A stretch of DNA of 64,000 bases from Azolla pinnata (taxonomy: Eukaryota; Streptophyta; Polypodiopsida; Salviniales; Salviniaceae). The notes under the pieces were generated by a model. The model saw only the letters and a list, made by a program, of their open reading frames with translations, had not been told where the DNA came from and searched no databases. The stretch spans positions 3,114 through 67,113 of the forward strand of contig JBBBWG010007891.1 in NCBI GenBank assembly GCA_037176905.1, read 5' to 3'. Positions 35,101 to 45,519 of the stretch are shown in pieces (position 1 is the first letter of the stretch; each line of letters begins with the position of its first letter). Made by a program: the position numbers and the translations under genes.

Positions 35101-35697
35101 TCCATGGAATTTATGGGATTTTTTCTCTAGTTGTTTCATTAACTAATGAAATGACAATCTTTATGAAAAGAAAGGAGGAGAAAGAAAACACACACAGACA
35201 TATGTCATATGAAATCAGTTTGGATCTCACACCAGTCTTAAGCTCCCATAAGCCTACCCCTTTCTGTGTATATAAATCCCTCTCTGCACCCATCTTATCG
35301 TAATATGCTTAATCTTCTCTTATCATTTCTCATCGATCTCCTCGCTTCTTGCCGTTCTCGCAAGTATCCATGCGTCTGCCTTATCTCCCAAGCTCTGTTT
35401 TGGCCACGGCAGACGGCAACAACAGGTGGAAGCGTCAAATCGGAAAAGGCGAGCTTTCGGGGATCTTTTCTGTAGATGTTCTCATTAACTAACAAAAGGA
35501 TGATTTTACAAAAAGAAAGGGGGTAAAAAGTAAAAAAGAAAAAAGATAGAGACACACATGTCGTCCGAAATCAGTTCGAATTGAACACCAGTCTTTGAAG
35601 CCTTACCCCTTACATTAGGTATATATAAATCAGTTCGAATCTAACACCAGTCTTTCAAGCTCCCCAAAGCCTATACACCCCTTTAGGTGTATGTAAA

Positions 35698-35746
<49 letters not shown>

Positions 35747-35820
35747 CTCTCTCTGTACCCAATCTATCTTATCGCAATCTGGTTAATTAACCTTCTCTGA
35801 TCAGGTCTCGCCGATCTCTG
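35100..35820. repeat. Diverged tandem duplication 3' of the thaumatin-like gene
   Basis: 35110-35350 and 35465-35820 share an ordered series: CATTAACTAA, AAAAGAAAGG, ACACACA, GAAATCAGTT, ACACCAGTCTT, AAGCCTA, GTATATAAATC-like, CCCTCTCT, ATCTTATCGCAATC-like and TTCTC. The second copy holds a (CT)n tract at 35701-35744 and an internal partial repeat. Confidence 0.75.
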
Positions 35821-35832
35821 TCCTGGGGCGAG

Positions 35833-36985
35833 TCAGTCGTAGAAGGCGAGGGTGTAGTCGGAGGACGCGTAGCGGCAAGCGTGGGTGCGATCAGGGCCGC
35901 CGGGGAAGAAGCCGCGGCACGAGGCGGCGTCGGGGAGGAGGCACGAGACGGAGGCGCAGGCGGGGTTCGAGGGGGTGAGCTTGAGGCCGAGGTTGAAGCC
36001 CGCGAGCATCGAGACGTCGTAGTAGTCGTTGCCCCACGCGCCCGCGACCGTGAGCTCGAACTGTGTCGCCCCCGCCGCCGGCCCCGTTTCACACTCGGAG
36101 CCGCCCGCTTCACACGCCTCCGCCGCCCGCACGGCCCACACCGTGGCCGCCCGCCACGCGGGCGATGCTGCCACTTCCCACACCTGTAATATTCGTCGAA
36201 AGAGATCCGACTTGTATACATCGACGTGTTGTTTTTGTCGTAAAAGATTAAGTCATGCATATGTAAGTATAATAAACACTCTTTCTGTTTTTTTACAGAT
36301 TACGGTGCTCCTCCTAGAAGAGTGCTGGGGGGGGGGGGTTTACAGCTCCTTGCATAACTCTCTTGCATCGGTTTTTGTGCGATTTTAGACCGTATAAAAT
36401 TTATTAATGCCAAGAAATGAGATATGGAAAAGAATTCTAGTGATATGTAGGCTTAAAACACCAGCGAATCTATACAATTTAGTCGACTCATTTTAACGCA
36501 TTCAGCTTATCGAGCAGCTTCGCGATCAAACAAAAAAAAAAATATACGTATCTCTGAGAGTTTATACTTCCTCTCTACTAGATTCTCTCAAAATACGCAG
36601 CATTAAGCGTTGATACGCGATGCATGCAGCAACGATATTGTGAAGGACTCGCACCTCGCCCGGCTGCAGCAGCTTGCAGCCGCCGCCCACCATGTTGTTG
36701 GGCACCCAGTACCTCGCACACACCGCTCCTCCTCCGTAGTTCACCAAGTGCAACATCGTGCCTCTCGCACCACCTATATATACATATATATAGCAACACC
36801 ACCACCATCATCATCATCATCATCAACAACAACAACAACAACAAAGTTCCATTAGCAGCAAATCGGCCTAAACACTGACCAAAAGACCCTGGAGCACGGA
36901 AGTTTAGCAGTTTACCGATGCTTGCGGAGCCAAGCAGCAGAAGCAGGAAGAAGCAGCACGAGCGTGGCGGCGTGGAAAGAGCCAT
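35833..36985 (-). CDS. Small thaumatin-like protein (PR-5 family)
   Basis: Exons in coding order: 36985-36916, 36773-36655, 36183-35833. Borders are CATCG|GTAAAC, TATAG|GTGGTG, GGCGAG|GTGCGAG and TTACAG|GTGTGG, all in phase, for 179 residues. A secretion signal is plain: MALSTPPRS then CCFFLLLLLGSASIG. The mature part has WVPNNMVGGGCKLLQPGE (cf. the Gly-rich turn of thaumatins), TVWAV, CETG, FELTVAG and the family hallmark DYYDVSMLAGFNLGLKLTP. It has eight cysteines, against 16 in classical and 10 in small cereal forms, and is shorter than the usual 225-250 residues. It is probably secreted and defence-related; antifungal activity is not shown. The acidic-cleft residues of large thaumatins cannot all be placed. 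The family call rests on the DVS/GFNL segment and cysteine pattern. Confidence 0.82.
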
Positions 36986-37056
36986 TGCGATCGCGCTCCA
37001 GTTTTGGACGTGGTCGAACAGGCTCCTGATTAGTTTTTCCCCGGCCGGAATGCCTG

Positions 37057-37089
37057 GTTTGCGGATCGATTTATATTCCATCCGCAAAC
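37057..37089 (-). promoter_or_regulatory. TATA box bracketed by a 10-bp inverted repeat
   Basis: On the - strand AATATAAATC (37077-37068) lies about 85 bases upstream of the thaumatin-like ATG. It is flanked by GTTTGCGGAT (37057-37066) and its exact complement ATCCGCAAAC (37080-37089). Confidence 0.55.
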
Positions 37090-38344
37090 ACCGGAAAGAA
37101 CAAAAAAAGAAGAAGAAGAGATGGATTGTGTAAGGGGCAAAAAAATACCCGCTTTTCCTTTTCTCTCGACGAGTGAATCGTACTCAAGTGATCACACAAT
37201 CTCTCGCATGTGCGCCTTCTTGGATCTTTACCTCAATGCAACAACAACAACAACAACAACAAAAATACATGTTGGAGTACCAATCCATCTCTTTTTGTCC
37301 AAATTCGCGCAGTATTTTCCGAACCGTGTACTTCACACCCTAACAACATCATGCAAGAGTGCGTTTCATACGAGCCGTCATCATCACTGCAAGAATGCTC
37401 CCTTGTGTCATGTTGCTAACATTCTTCGGCCCTAGAGATCATGATTCACGAGCATCGAGACGTGTGAAACATCCTTGTGATTATGGACAGCTTGTGATTC
37501 CCTTGCATATTGGTTCCCAATTTTGTGCGTGGCATCATTCGATCCACACTAGCTGAAAACGATCGTACGCAAAGTGACTTCCTATCGGCTCGCATTTTTT
37601 ATGGAATTGCCTTCTTTCGTCGTTAATTAGCCAAAACCAAAAATGGCCCATGAATTCAAATTCACCCAAATCGACCAAGTTTCTTACTGCTCCGAAATTC
37701 TGTGATTGCGTCTTGTAATTGTGTTTTGAATCCTTTTATTTCAAGTAATCAACAATGGGCTTGAAATCCCTGATCATCACCCTACTACTACATATTCACT
37801 TTCATTACAAAGTTGCAAAATCTGTTCTTTATAAAAAGCCTGTTGGCTGTAGGATTCTCTGTATATGAACACAGCCACCAAATATGAGGTACTGTTACAT
37901 CAATATAATAAAAAAACTCAAGACAAAAAGGTTGAAAGAAAATTTGGATTCTGAAAAAATCACCATGCCCTTTCTCAGTGCCCATGCTCCAAATCCGTTG
38001 CACAACGGTGCACACCAGGAAACCAACCTTAAAATTAATCGTGCTGTGCGATTTAAATAGAATTAATTACTGCAATTCAATACAGAAAACCAAATTAAAC
38101 GCAATAGAGAACCATTATAAGGAGGCAATTAGAGGCATTTAGTAAGCCCACTCAACACATATCAGCCGGTCACAACTCCGAATTGGAAACTATTACTGTT
38201 CCTTTACAAGCAGTCGAGAATAGCGCGATAAATTGTCGAGCGTATTGGATTCTCAGCACCGTATGAGGAAAACCTTTTTTAACCATTAAGAAAAATAACC
38301 AATATCCATTTGGAGGAAAGCGTGCATGCCCACACAAAGTAACA
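37090..38344. other. Intergenic, no gene seen
   Basis: AT-rich sequence between the thaumatin-like and prefoldin genes, with a short (CAA)n tract at 37240-37262. No open frame has support. Confidence 0.5.
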
Positions 38345-41088
38345 TTAATCCTCCTCCAAATTAATTGAATCTTTAAACTTTCCATACAATATTGTCTTTA
38401 ATTTAGCCATTTCTCCAAGTATCGTATCTCTCTCTTCCTCCAGTCTGTACATCTCCTTCTTATTCTCTTCTTTCAAAGCTTCCAGCCTTTCTTCCACTTC
38501 TTCTTTGGGCATATGACAAAAGATCTCACCAAGCTGATATCTCACTACATCTTCATCAACTAGAATTAATTCATTTGTTGCATCTTCTAGATTTTCCATC
38601 AATTCCTGCATTAGAAATGTCTTCATCACTAAAGGAATTGATTAATTCATATGTTAACTAGAATCCAAAAATTATCAAATGGTGTCCTTTGTAAGTTCTT
38701 TAACTGATCAAACAGCGCAACCAAAACAAAGAAAAAATATCTTCATTCCGAAGAGCTTTAAAATGACAAATGCAGCTGCATTGGAAGTTTAACAATGAAG
38801 GCAGGAAATGCTGTAAGGATAGGAATCTATCAGAATGTACCAAGAAACAAGACCTTGAAATCATCACATCTAACAGAGTAGGTAAAAAAATGTCCAAAAA
38901 ACATAGAAGTACAATTTGATAAACGAAACATTTGACATATTAAAAATTTCATATCATATACTAATTCCATATAAAAACTTAGGTTAAATACACATGCAAT
39001 TTATGAGAACATTACTATTAATCCTGAATCAAAAAAAGTGCGTGAGTGACAATTTTTATTGCTCTTGATTAAAAATTTTACAAGATCAAAACAAACATTT
39101 TCATGTAGTTGTATTTTGTTGTCCCTTGTTATGTGAAAGAACCATTTACGTCCAAAACTATGACTTTCTTGACCGTAAAATGCTTGCTGTCATCTAGTTC
39201 CTCTACAGTACTCAATGGGAACTTCAAGTTTCAGGTATTTAAAGCTATTAAGAACTTTAAGGAATCACGACACTTCAAACAACAGAATCATACATGAATA
39301 TACTCACCTATCCCAAAGCCATACCAAATTCTGTATCTTTGTTACTTACATTGTATCTCCATTTGATCATATGCTCGGCAGATTTTATGTTTAAATAATC
39401 ATTAACATGGACCGACTTTTTGCTCTTACAATAACTATGATTGGGTGATGTTGGCACTTTCTCAGAGGGCTCAGGGTCTTTGAAATCTAAAATGTGACAT
39501 TTGGATAGCAGTAAAGACAGTGGGCCTGGGGAATTTTCTCTGAATTGGACACTGCTCGTCAAAAAATTCATGGATTATGGAGTATCAAAATTTTGAGATT
39601 CGCTGACTGACAGCTCCACATACACTCGAATGAGACAATTTCTGAGAGTTGATTCTCAGGGGCCATCTCTGATAAGAAATCGAATGCCATGTAAAGACAT
39701 TTGGTTATGTCAGTTGGATAAAATACACTCACTTCTATAGGCAGGTGACATATGCACTATGTAATGCAGTGCAGCTGGGGGAGCTCCTAATGGGACACAA
39801 AATGTCAATTTGGGAGTCATATCTGACTAGCACTGCTTTGAATCATCGAAAGAATATCATGCTCCATGGGCAACCAGGTATCACTATCCAATACCACAGC
39901 AGTCAAGATTTCATTTCAGATGTGAAGGATCTCGGCATATATTTCAATTCCAGAAAATTTGATCCGATATAGCTATACAGTGTATCCTAAGTGGTAAAAT
40001 AGTTGTAAAGAAGGCACAGTGCAGGAATTCAGATAAATAAGAGCTCTTCACAGACCTTTCAGACAAGCCAATGCAGTTCATACACGTTGGGGAATACAAA
40101 CAAGAAGATGAAGGTGTCAGTGATATGAGGAGTAGGAGTAACCAAATAATGCAAGAGTTCATGAAAGGAAATGAAGTGGGAATGTGAGACAGAAGAATGC
40201 AACAGAAATAGCCCCCTTCTTTCGCCACGACATAGTTGTGTTTTGTATCATTTCCTTGATACATACATTTTCTGTTTTCTCCGCCATAACTTAGCATCAT
40301 CACACATCACGACCAAATCATGGTTAAAGAAACGAAAGATTATGAGCCATAGAGCTAGAGACCGGGAGTGGAGTAGAAATCCGTTTTGAAGTGTATGTAA
40401 TCTCCCAATTCAATTATACAGACTGTCATTTTGAAGAATTTAAGCATGCTTTGTATCTAGATACTCAGAATGTAGATGATACCATGTACTTGCAAGAAAT
40501 TAAATATTGAATGATTCTTTAGTACCTTTGTAAATCTTGAGACTATCAGATGAACAAATGGATTAATTTTTTTCCACAAGCAAAGAAATAAGTAACGACA
40601 ATGAATTACATGTTTCAGTTTGATGTCATCTTCAAGCTCGTGTAGTTTGTTGTTCAATCGACCAAATGCATTGATGTTCTGTTGATCTTCCCAGGTTACC
40701 TCTGTCTCCTTTCCTTCTCCCTGAGACTCGAGGAGGGAGAGAGAAAAAAATCAGTGGCGTCACGCTGTAAAGCTTCGATGCCAAAGGACAAAGTAGCAAA
40801 ACACTAGATTGGGATCCAGAACAGCAAAACACGATAGGAATGGAGAAAGCAAGAAGAAAGAAGGCAACCACGAATCAGCTCCCGGAAGGAACGGAATCCT
40901 AGGCCACACGAAAACACACGAGAACGGCAAGAAAACCCCAAGAGTGGGGCAAAACAGAATCTTGCATATGCTGACAAGCGAGGATCAGACGGCGAAACCA
41001 AACGAATGCTGAAAAGCAAGAGGGAAGCAAAGAACCGGAGAGAGATGCAGGGAAAGCCAGGAGCCGCCATGCCATTTACCTGCTGCAT
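38345..41088 (-). CDS. PFD4: Prefoldin subunit 4
   Basis: Beta-type subunit of the hexameric prefoldin co-chaperone, which hands nascent actin and tubulin to the CCT chaperonin in the cytosol. Exons in coding order: 41088-41080 (only Met-Gln-Gln), 40720-40610, 38605-38345. All junctions are in phase, giving 126 residues, close to the usual 125-130. Diagnostic segments: [71 protein letters not shown] and the near-invariant C-terminus [11 protein letters not shown]. The layout is the expected N-terminal helix, beta-hairpin linker and C-terminal helix of the coiled-coil arms. The second intron is 2 kb and carries an FCP1-like fragment on the same strand. Confidence 0.95.
39129..39486 (-). pseudogene. 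FCP1/HAD-phosphatase-like fragment inside a PFD4 intron
   Basis: Two exon-like pieces: 39486-39350, starting after TTTTAG and ending at AATAC-type donor ACAAT|GTAAGT; and 39202 to a TAA at 39131-39129, starting after TGTAG. They read [20 protein letters not shown] with EHMIKWRYN, then [20 protein letters not shown]. The last is the hydrophobic strand plus Asp-Val-Asn-Gly of the first HAD motif as found in plant FCP1-like phosphatase proteins. The rest of the catalytic domain (further motifs) is absent and the frame stops after NGSFT. Probably a truncated copy of such a gene; alternatively a chance ORF pair. Confidence 0.42.
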
Positions 41089-41259
41089 TTTCTTGCGGAA
41101 TCCCTGTTGCGCTCGAATTGTGGTAGCTTCTTTCTCCACACTGCCGTCGTCTTCCAAATACATACATACACACAAATGAATGTCAAGGAACAAGAAAAAC
41201 AATATACGGAAAGGAAGCAAATACCAACAATTGAGAGAGAGCAGACATTGAACTTGCAA

Positions 41260-42296
41260 TTGAGACTTACGATCGAATCGATCGTAAGAACCCGTGCGAA
41301 TGATCGGATTCTTCTAGAGCGAATCCGAACCCGTGCGAACGATCAGATTCTTCTAGAGCGACGATCCGGTAAGGGTCGTCTTTCGCAAATGCCTTCCTTC
41401 TTTACGATCGAGGGATGCATGCATAGGGCTCGAGAAAATCTGTTTCTAGCAAGCCAACAGGGTAATACAGAGAGATCGAGATGTGTAAACGGATCGGGCA
41501 AGGAAGCCTAGGTGTGGATAAGCGATATAGAGCTCCATAACATTGCATGCATGATCGTCCGAGTACAACCTTGGGTCGAACTTGCACTTGCGAATGCGAA
41601 TGATGTCGAACGATCGCGAGTGAAGTGGTTGCCGATAAGAGATCTTGTGGGTTTGTAGTTTGTTTTCGGAAAACACGGTTCTAGCATCGAGTAGCTCCAT
41701 AGTAGCTCCAGAGAGGTGCATGGAAGCGACAAGCTCGAGGTATCCATTGATTGATTCTATGTTTGCAATCCATGGAGAAGATTACAATTTGGAAACCCTA
41801 ATTCCCATGTGTTTGCCTCAATGCCAAGAGGGGATGTTCAGTTGGACATCTCCGACGAGGGCAAATCCATCACAAATCCACCATTCTTAGCTTCCATGGA
41901 TGCTCTCAGACAAAGAACCTGAGAATTGTGGCTACCTCCTGGGCTGAAGACCCTCGTCTCTTATCGATCCTTCTTTTTTACATACTGGGTCCTACAAGAT
42001 CGGGCTTCCATCAAGTCTGAGGTATTGCTGCTGTTTTGTGAAGGGGCATCATGTCAGAGTCGGAGGAGCGGCTGGATGCAGAACTAGCAATGGTACCAAG
42101 AAATGGTAGAATAAGTCGCATCTGGAAAGCTGAGATGCTAATATGGCACGAGAGATTTGTTCGCAAGCCCAGAACAAGATGATGATAATGATGATGATGA
42201 TGATGAACGAAGGACGAAGAGCAAGAAACAAAGGAGAACGATACAGTATCTTTCTCTGGGAGAGCCACGGCTGGAAGCCAAATCTTTGATGAGGTT
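41260..42296. other. Spacer between divergent PFD4 and PPR genes
   Basis: The two genes point away from each other, so this roughly 1.2-kb interval (from 41089) probably contains both promoters. It holds a duplicated CGATC-AACCCGTGCGAA block (41275-41360) and a GAT microsatellite (42181-42210). No gene is supported. Confidence 0.45.
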
Positions 42297-44510
42297 ATGC
42301 CTCCCTCCTCATCTATAGAGAACACTTCCCGTGCCCTCATCAGCTGTAGGAATTTGAGGAATCGTGTGCATATTTCACATTTGTACGACTACATGCTGAG
42401 TAATGGTCTCGAATTTCACGGATCTCTTGGAAATGAGCTTGTCTGGATGTCGTATGATGTCAAGCAGATGTATAAGAATCAGCAAATATTGAATCGGTCC
42501 TTATCTAGGAACGAAATTTCATCGAATACCCTCAAGCCTAGTTATTTCAAGGGTACAAACACACAACATGGTTGTCATACATATTGGAAAATGCAAAGGG
42601 ATTCTCCAGCTACTCCAAATAACTTTGTTACTTCACTTAAAGCATGTGGAAAGGTTAAGGACTTGCATCAAGGGATCAAAATACATCAGGAGGTTTCTTT
42701 GGCTGGCTTGCTTGGGAAAGACCGTTTTGTTATGAGCTCCTTGATTGGCATGTATGTCAAATGTGGGTCGATCGAGAAAGCGCAAGAGGCATTTGATTCT
42801 TTGGCTTGTCAAGATATTACTTCGTGGAATGTATTAATCACTGGGTACACTGAATTCGGTCAAAGTGAAGATGCTCTTGGCCTTTATGATAGGATGAAAT
42901 GGGAGGATGTTGTGCCAAACTCTATCACTTTCCTTGGACTCTTGAAGGCTTGTAAAAATATTGGAAACATTGAGAAAGGTCAAGAACTACATGCTGAGAT
43001 CAGTAGAAGAGGATTGATGGAAAGGAAGCTTTCTCTCGGTAGTGCCATGCTAGATATGTATGCAAAATGTGGTCAAATGGCAAAGGCCCAGGAGGTGTTC
43101 AATAAACTTAGCATTCGGAATAAGATTGTATGGACAGCTGTTATAGCAGGATATGTAGAACATGGGTATAGTGAGAAAGCTCTAGGATGTTATGAGCAAA
43201 TGCAACATGAGCATGTTCACCCTGACTCTCATACATACGTTTTATGTCTGAAAGCTTGTGGTGCAATCAGGGCAACTGAAAAAGGGCGTGAAATTCATGA
43301 AGAAATTGAAAGAAGGAAACTGTTAGAAGGAAATATGTTCCTCTACAGCGCACTGGTGGATATGTATGCTAGATGTGGATTTCCTGTGAAGGCACAGGAA
43401 GTGTTCGACAGAATCCAAGCCAAAAACACTGTCTTATGGAATACATTGATCTCCAGTTATGTTCAAGACGGTGATAACGAGCAAGCCTTGCAATGCTATG
43501 AACAGATGCAACATGAAGGCATAACACCCGATGCAATCACTCTTTTATGCACCTTACAAGCTTGTGGTAGGATAGGAGCCATGGAAAAGGGCATAGAAAT
43601 TCATGATGAGGTTAGTAAGAACAAGCTTTTTGAGATGGACCATCTCGTTGGCTGCGGCTTGATTGATATGTATGCAAAATTTGGTTTGTTGGAGCAAGCA
43701 CAAGAATTGCTTGATTTGCTTCCTGGTCGTAATGTAGTTGCGTGGAATGCCTTAATTGATGGGTATGTTGAGCACGGTCACGGCACCAAAGCAATTGGCT
43801 GCTTTGAGAAAATGCAGCTTGAAGGTCTCTCGGTAGGACTCGCTACGTACTCTTCTATGTTGAAAGCATGTGGTAGCATTGGAGCTACAGCAAAAGGCCA
43901 AAAACTTCATGCTGAAATAGAAAGAAAAGGGTTGATTGAGAAAGATGTCATTGGTAACTGCCTTGTTGATATGTATGTAAAATGGGGCTGGCTTTCAGAG
44001 GCACAGAAGTTGTTTGATAAGATTTCGGCTCGAGACATTATTTCATGGAACACGCTGATGACAGGATACGCTCAGCACGGTGAAGAAGGAACGATTTTTC
44101 TCGTCTTTGATTCTATGTTACGGGAAGGCTTGAAACCAGATCCAATTACTTTTCTTCTAGTTCTTAATGCATGTAGCCGGACATGTCTATATGACAAGAG
44201 TCGAACATATCTTGACACAATGAGTGAAGTTTATGGTGTAATTCCAACTCAAGAGCACCATTCTTGTATGATCGATCTTCTTGGACGGCTAGGGCAGCTA
44301 GAAAAGGCGATGGTTCGAACTGAGAAGCTCTCTCTTCCTCCTAATCCATCCACATGCCATGCTTTGTTGGGTGCTTGTAGAAATTGGGGAAACATGAACA
44401 TTGGACTGAAAGCGTTTCACCACGCATTACGTTCTGATCGAAGCTGCGCTGTTTCGTGCTTCTCATTTTCGAGAGATATCGGGCAAGGGAAGAGAAAGAT
44501 GCATGTATAA
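42297..44510 (+). CDS. PLS-type pentatricopeptide repeat protein with partial E domain
   Basis: Single exon, 737 residues. PPR proteins of this class bind organellar RNA and act in editing, splicing or stability, in plastid or mitochondrion. A non-repeat N-terminus of about 95 residues precedes tandem repeats from about 100 to 650, with recurring motifs such as LIGMYVKCGSIEKAQEAF, SWNVLITGYTEFGQSEDAL and LKACGSIGA-EKG-EIH. This PLS spacing is typical of fern families. An E1-like segment HHSCMIDLLGRLGQLEKAM and ALLGACRNWGN follows. The protein then ends after about 40 residues with no E2 or DYW deaminase domain. If it works in editing it would need a DYW partner. No strong targeting peptide is obvious; the N-terminus (ALISCRNLRNRVHIS) is basic and could serve. 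The start is the first ATG of the frame. Confidence 0.96.
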   Translation: MPPSSSIENTSRALISCRNLRNRVHISHLYDYMLSNGLEFHGSLGNELVWMSYDVKQMYKNQQILNRSLSRNEISSNTLKPSYFKGTNTQHGCHTYWKMQRDSPATPNNFVTSLKACGKVKDLHQGIKIHQEVSLAGLLGKDRFVMSSLIGMYVKCGSIEKAQEAFDSLACQDITSWNVLITGYTEFGQSEDALGLYDRMKWEDVVPNSITFLGLLKACKNIGNIEKGQELHAEISRRGLMERKLSLGSAMLDMYAKCGQMAKAQEVFNKLSIRNKIVWTAVIAGYVEHGYSEKALGCYEQMQHEHVHPDSHTYVLCLKACGAIRATEKGREIHEEIERRKLLEGNMFLYSALVDMYARCGFPVKAQEVFDRIQAKNTVLWNTLISSYVQDGDNEQALQCYEQMQHEGITPDAITLLCTLQACGRIGAMEKGIEIHDEVSKNKLFEMDHLVGCGLIDMYAKFGLLEQAQELLDLLPGRNVVAWNALIDGYVEHGHGTKAIGCFEKMQLEGLSVGLATYSSMLKACGSIGATAKGQKLHAEIERKGLIEKDVIGNCLVDMYVKWGWLSEAQKLFDKISARDIISWNTLMTGYAQHGEEGTIFLVFDSMLREGLKPDPITFLLVLNACSRTCLYDKSRTYLDTMSEVYGVIPTQEHHSCMIDLLGRLGQLEKAMVRTEKLSLPPNPSTCHALLGACRNWGNMNIGLKAFHHALRSDRSCAVSCFSFSRDIGQGKRKMHV

Positions 44511-45519
44511 AAAAAAAATATTTGTATGAGGATTGAAGGTTCAGATATACTAATCATTTGTTTGTAAAATAGAAGTGCAGCCTTCGGCAAATAAAATTTT
44601 CACAAGTGGAATCCAAATGGATTGGAACTGTAGAAATTTGGGGGACATGCAGCATAAAAGGTCTTTCAGTGAGCATTACATTTTGCTCTAAGTAGATCTC
44701 TGTTGTGTCATATGCTTCCTACACTACATTATGAGGGGAGAGAAACAAAATGCAGAATTTGTTTTGAGGATGAGATTTGGATGCGCTAACTGTTTTTTTG
44801 CTTCGCAATGGCCTTCAGCAACCTGAAATTTTTCTATGGAACTAGCCTACCACATTGTACAGCTCGAACGTTCTTCAAATGTGACACTTCATTCGAAGCA
44901 TAGTCGTGATTATAATCGTGTAATTTACGATCTTTGGGTGGGATTCGCTCTTTCGTGGCTCAGTTAGTTACCGATCGATCGAAGCACGCATCAAAGGGTA
45001 CAATTTACATCAAAGGGTACAATTTAAAACCAATGGGCATCAAACCAAGCTGTAATCATCGAAAGCTGTTGTGCATTAAATACTAATTCAAGACAATTCC
45101 AAGAGTGGTTTTTTTCTTTTTTTTTTATACTGCTTATCCACAGATACAAACTACAAAGGATTACAGATTGTGAACGAATCTTTCAGAGCACGAGCTAGCT
45201 CTTCGATTTCACAACTCTTGCCACATTTATCGCCGATCGATCACGTGGTTGAGCTCCGTATCTCAACGCCGTGAGCGATCGATCGAGTCATGCGAGTTGC
45301 ATCAGAAAAAGCCAATGAAAATTACTCGGTTTGCTCTCTAAGTACATCGCGGATTAGTCAGAGGGCATTTTCAGAGCGAATTGCCGAAAACTACGCCCAG
45401 GGCCATGGCAGAAGAATTAAGGTAAAATGCGCCGATGTTTGTTCAATTTTAAAGCCCTGTCTGTTTGTTCCGTCCGTCTGTCTGTCTCTCAAGAGATCTG
45501 GAAGCTCCGAGAGGAAGGC
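44511..45519. other. Spacer between PPR and TMEM18 genes
   Basis: No gene seen. GATCGATC clusters (44973, 45234, 45275) and GTCTGTCTGTCT just upstream of the TMEM18 start codon suggest that gene's leader begins after about 45290. Confidence 0.5.
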
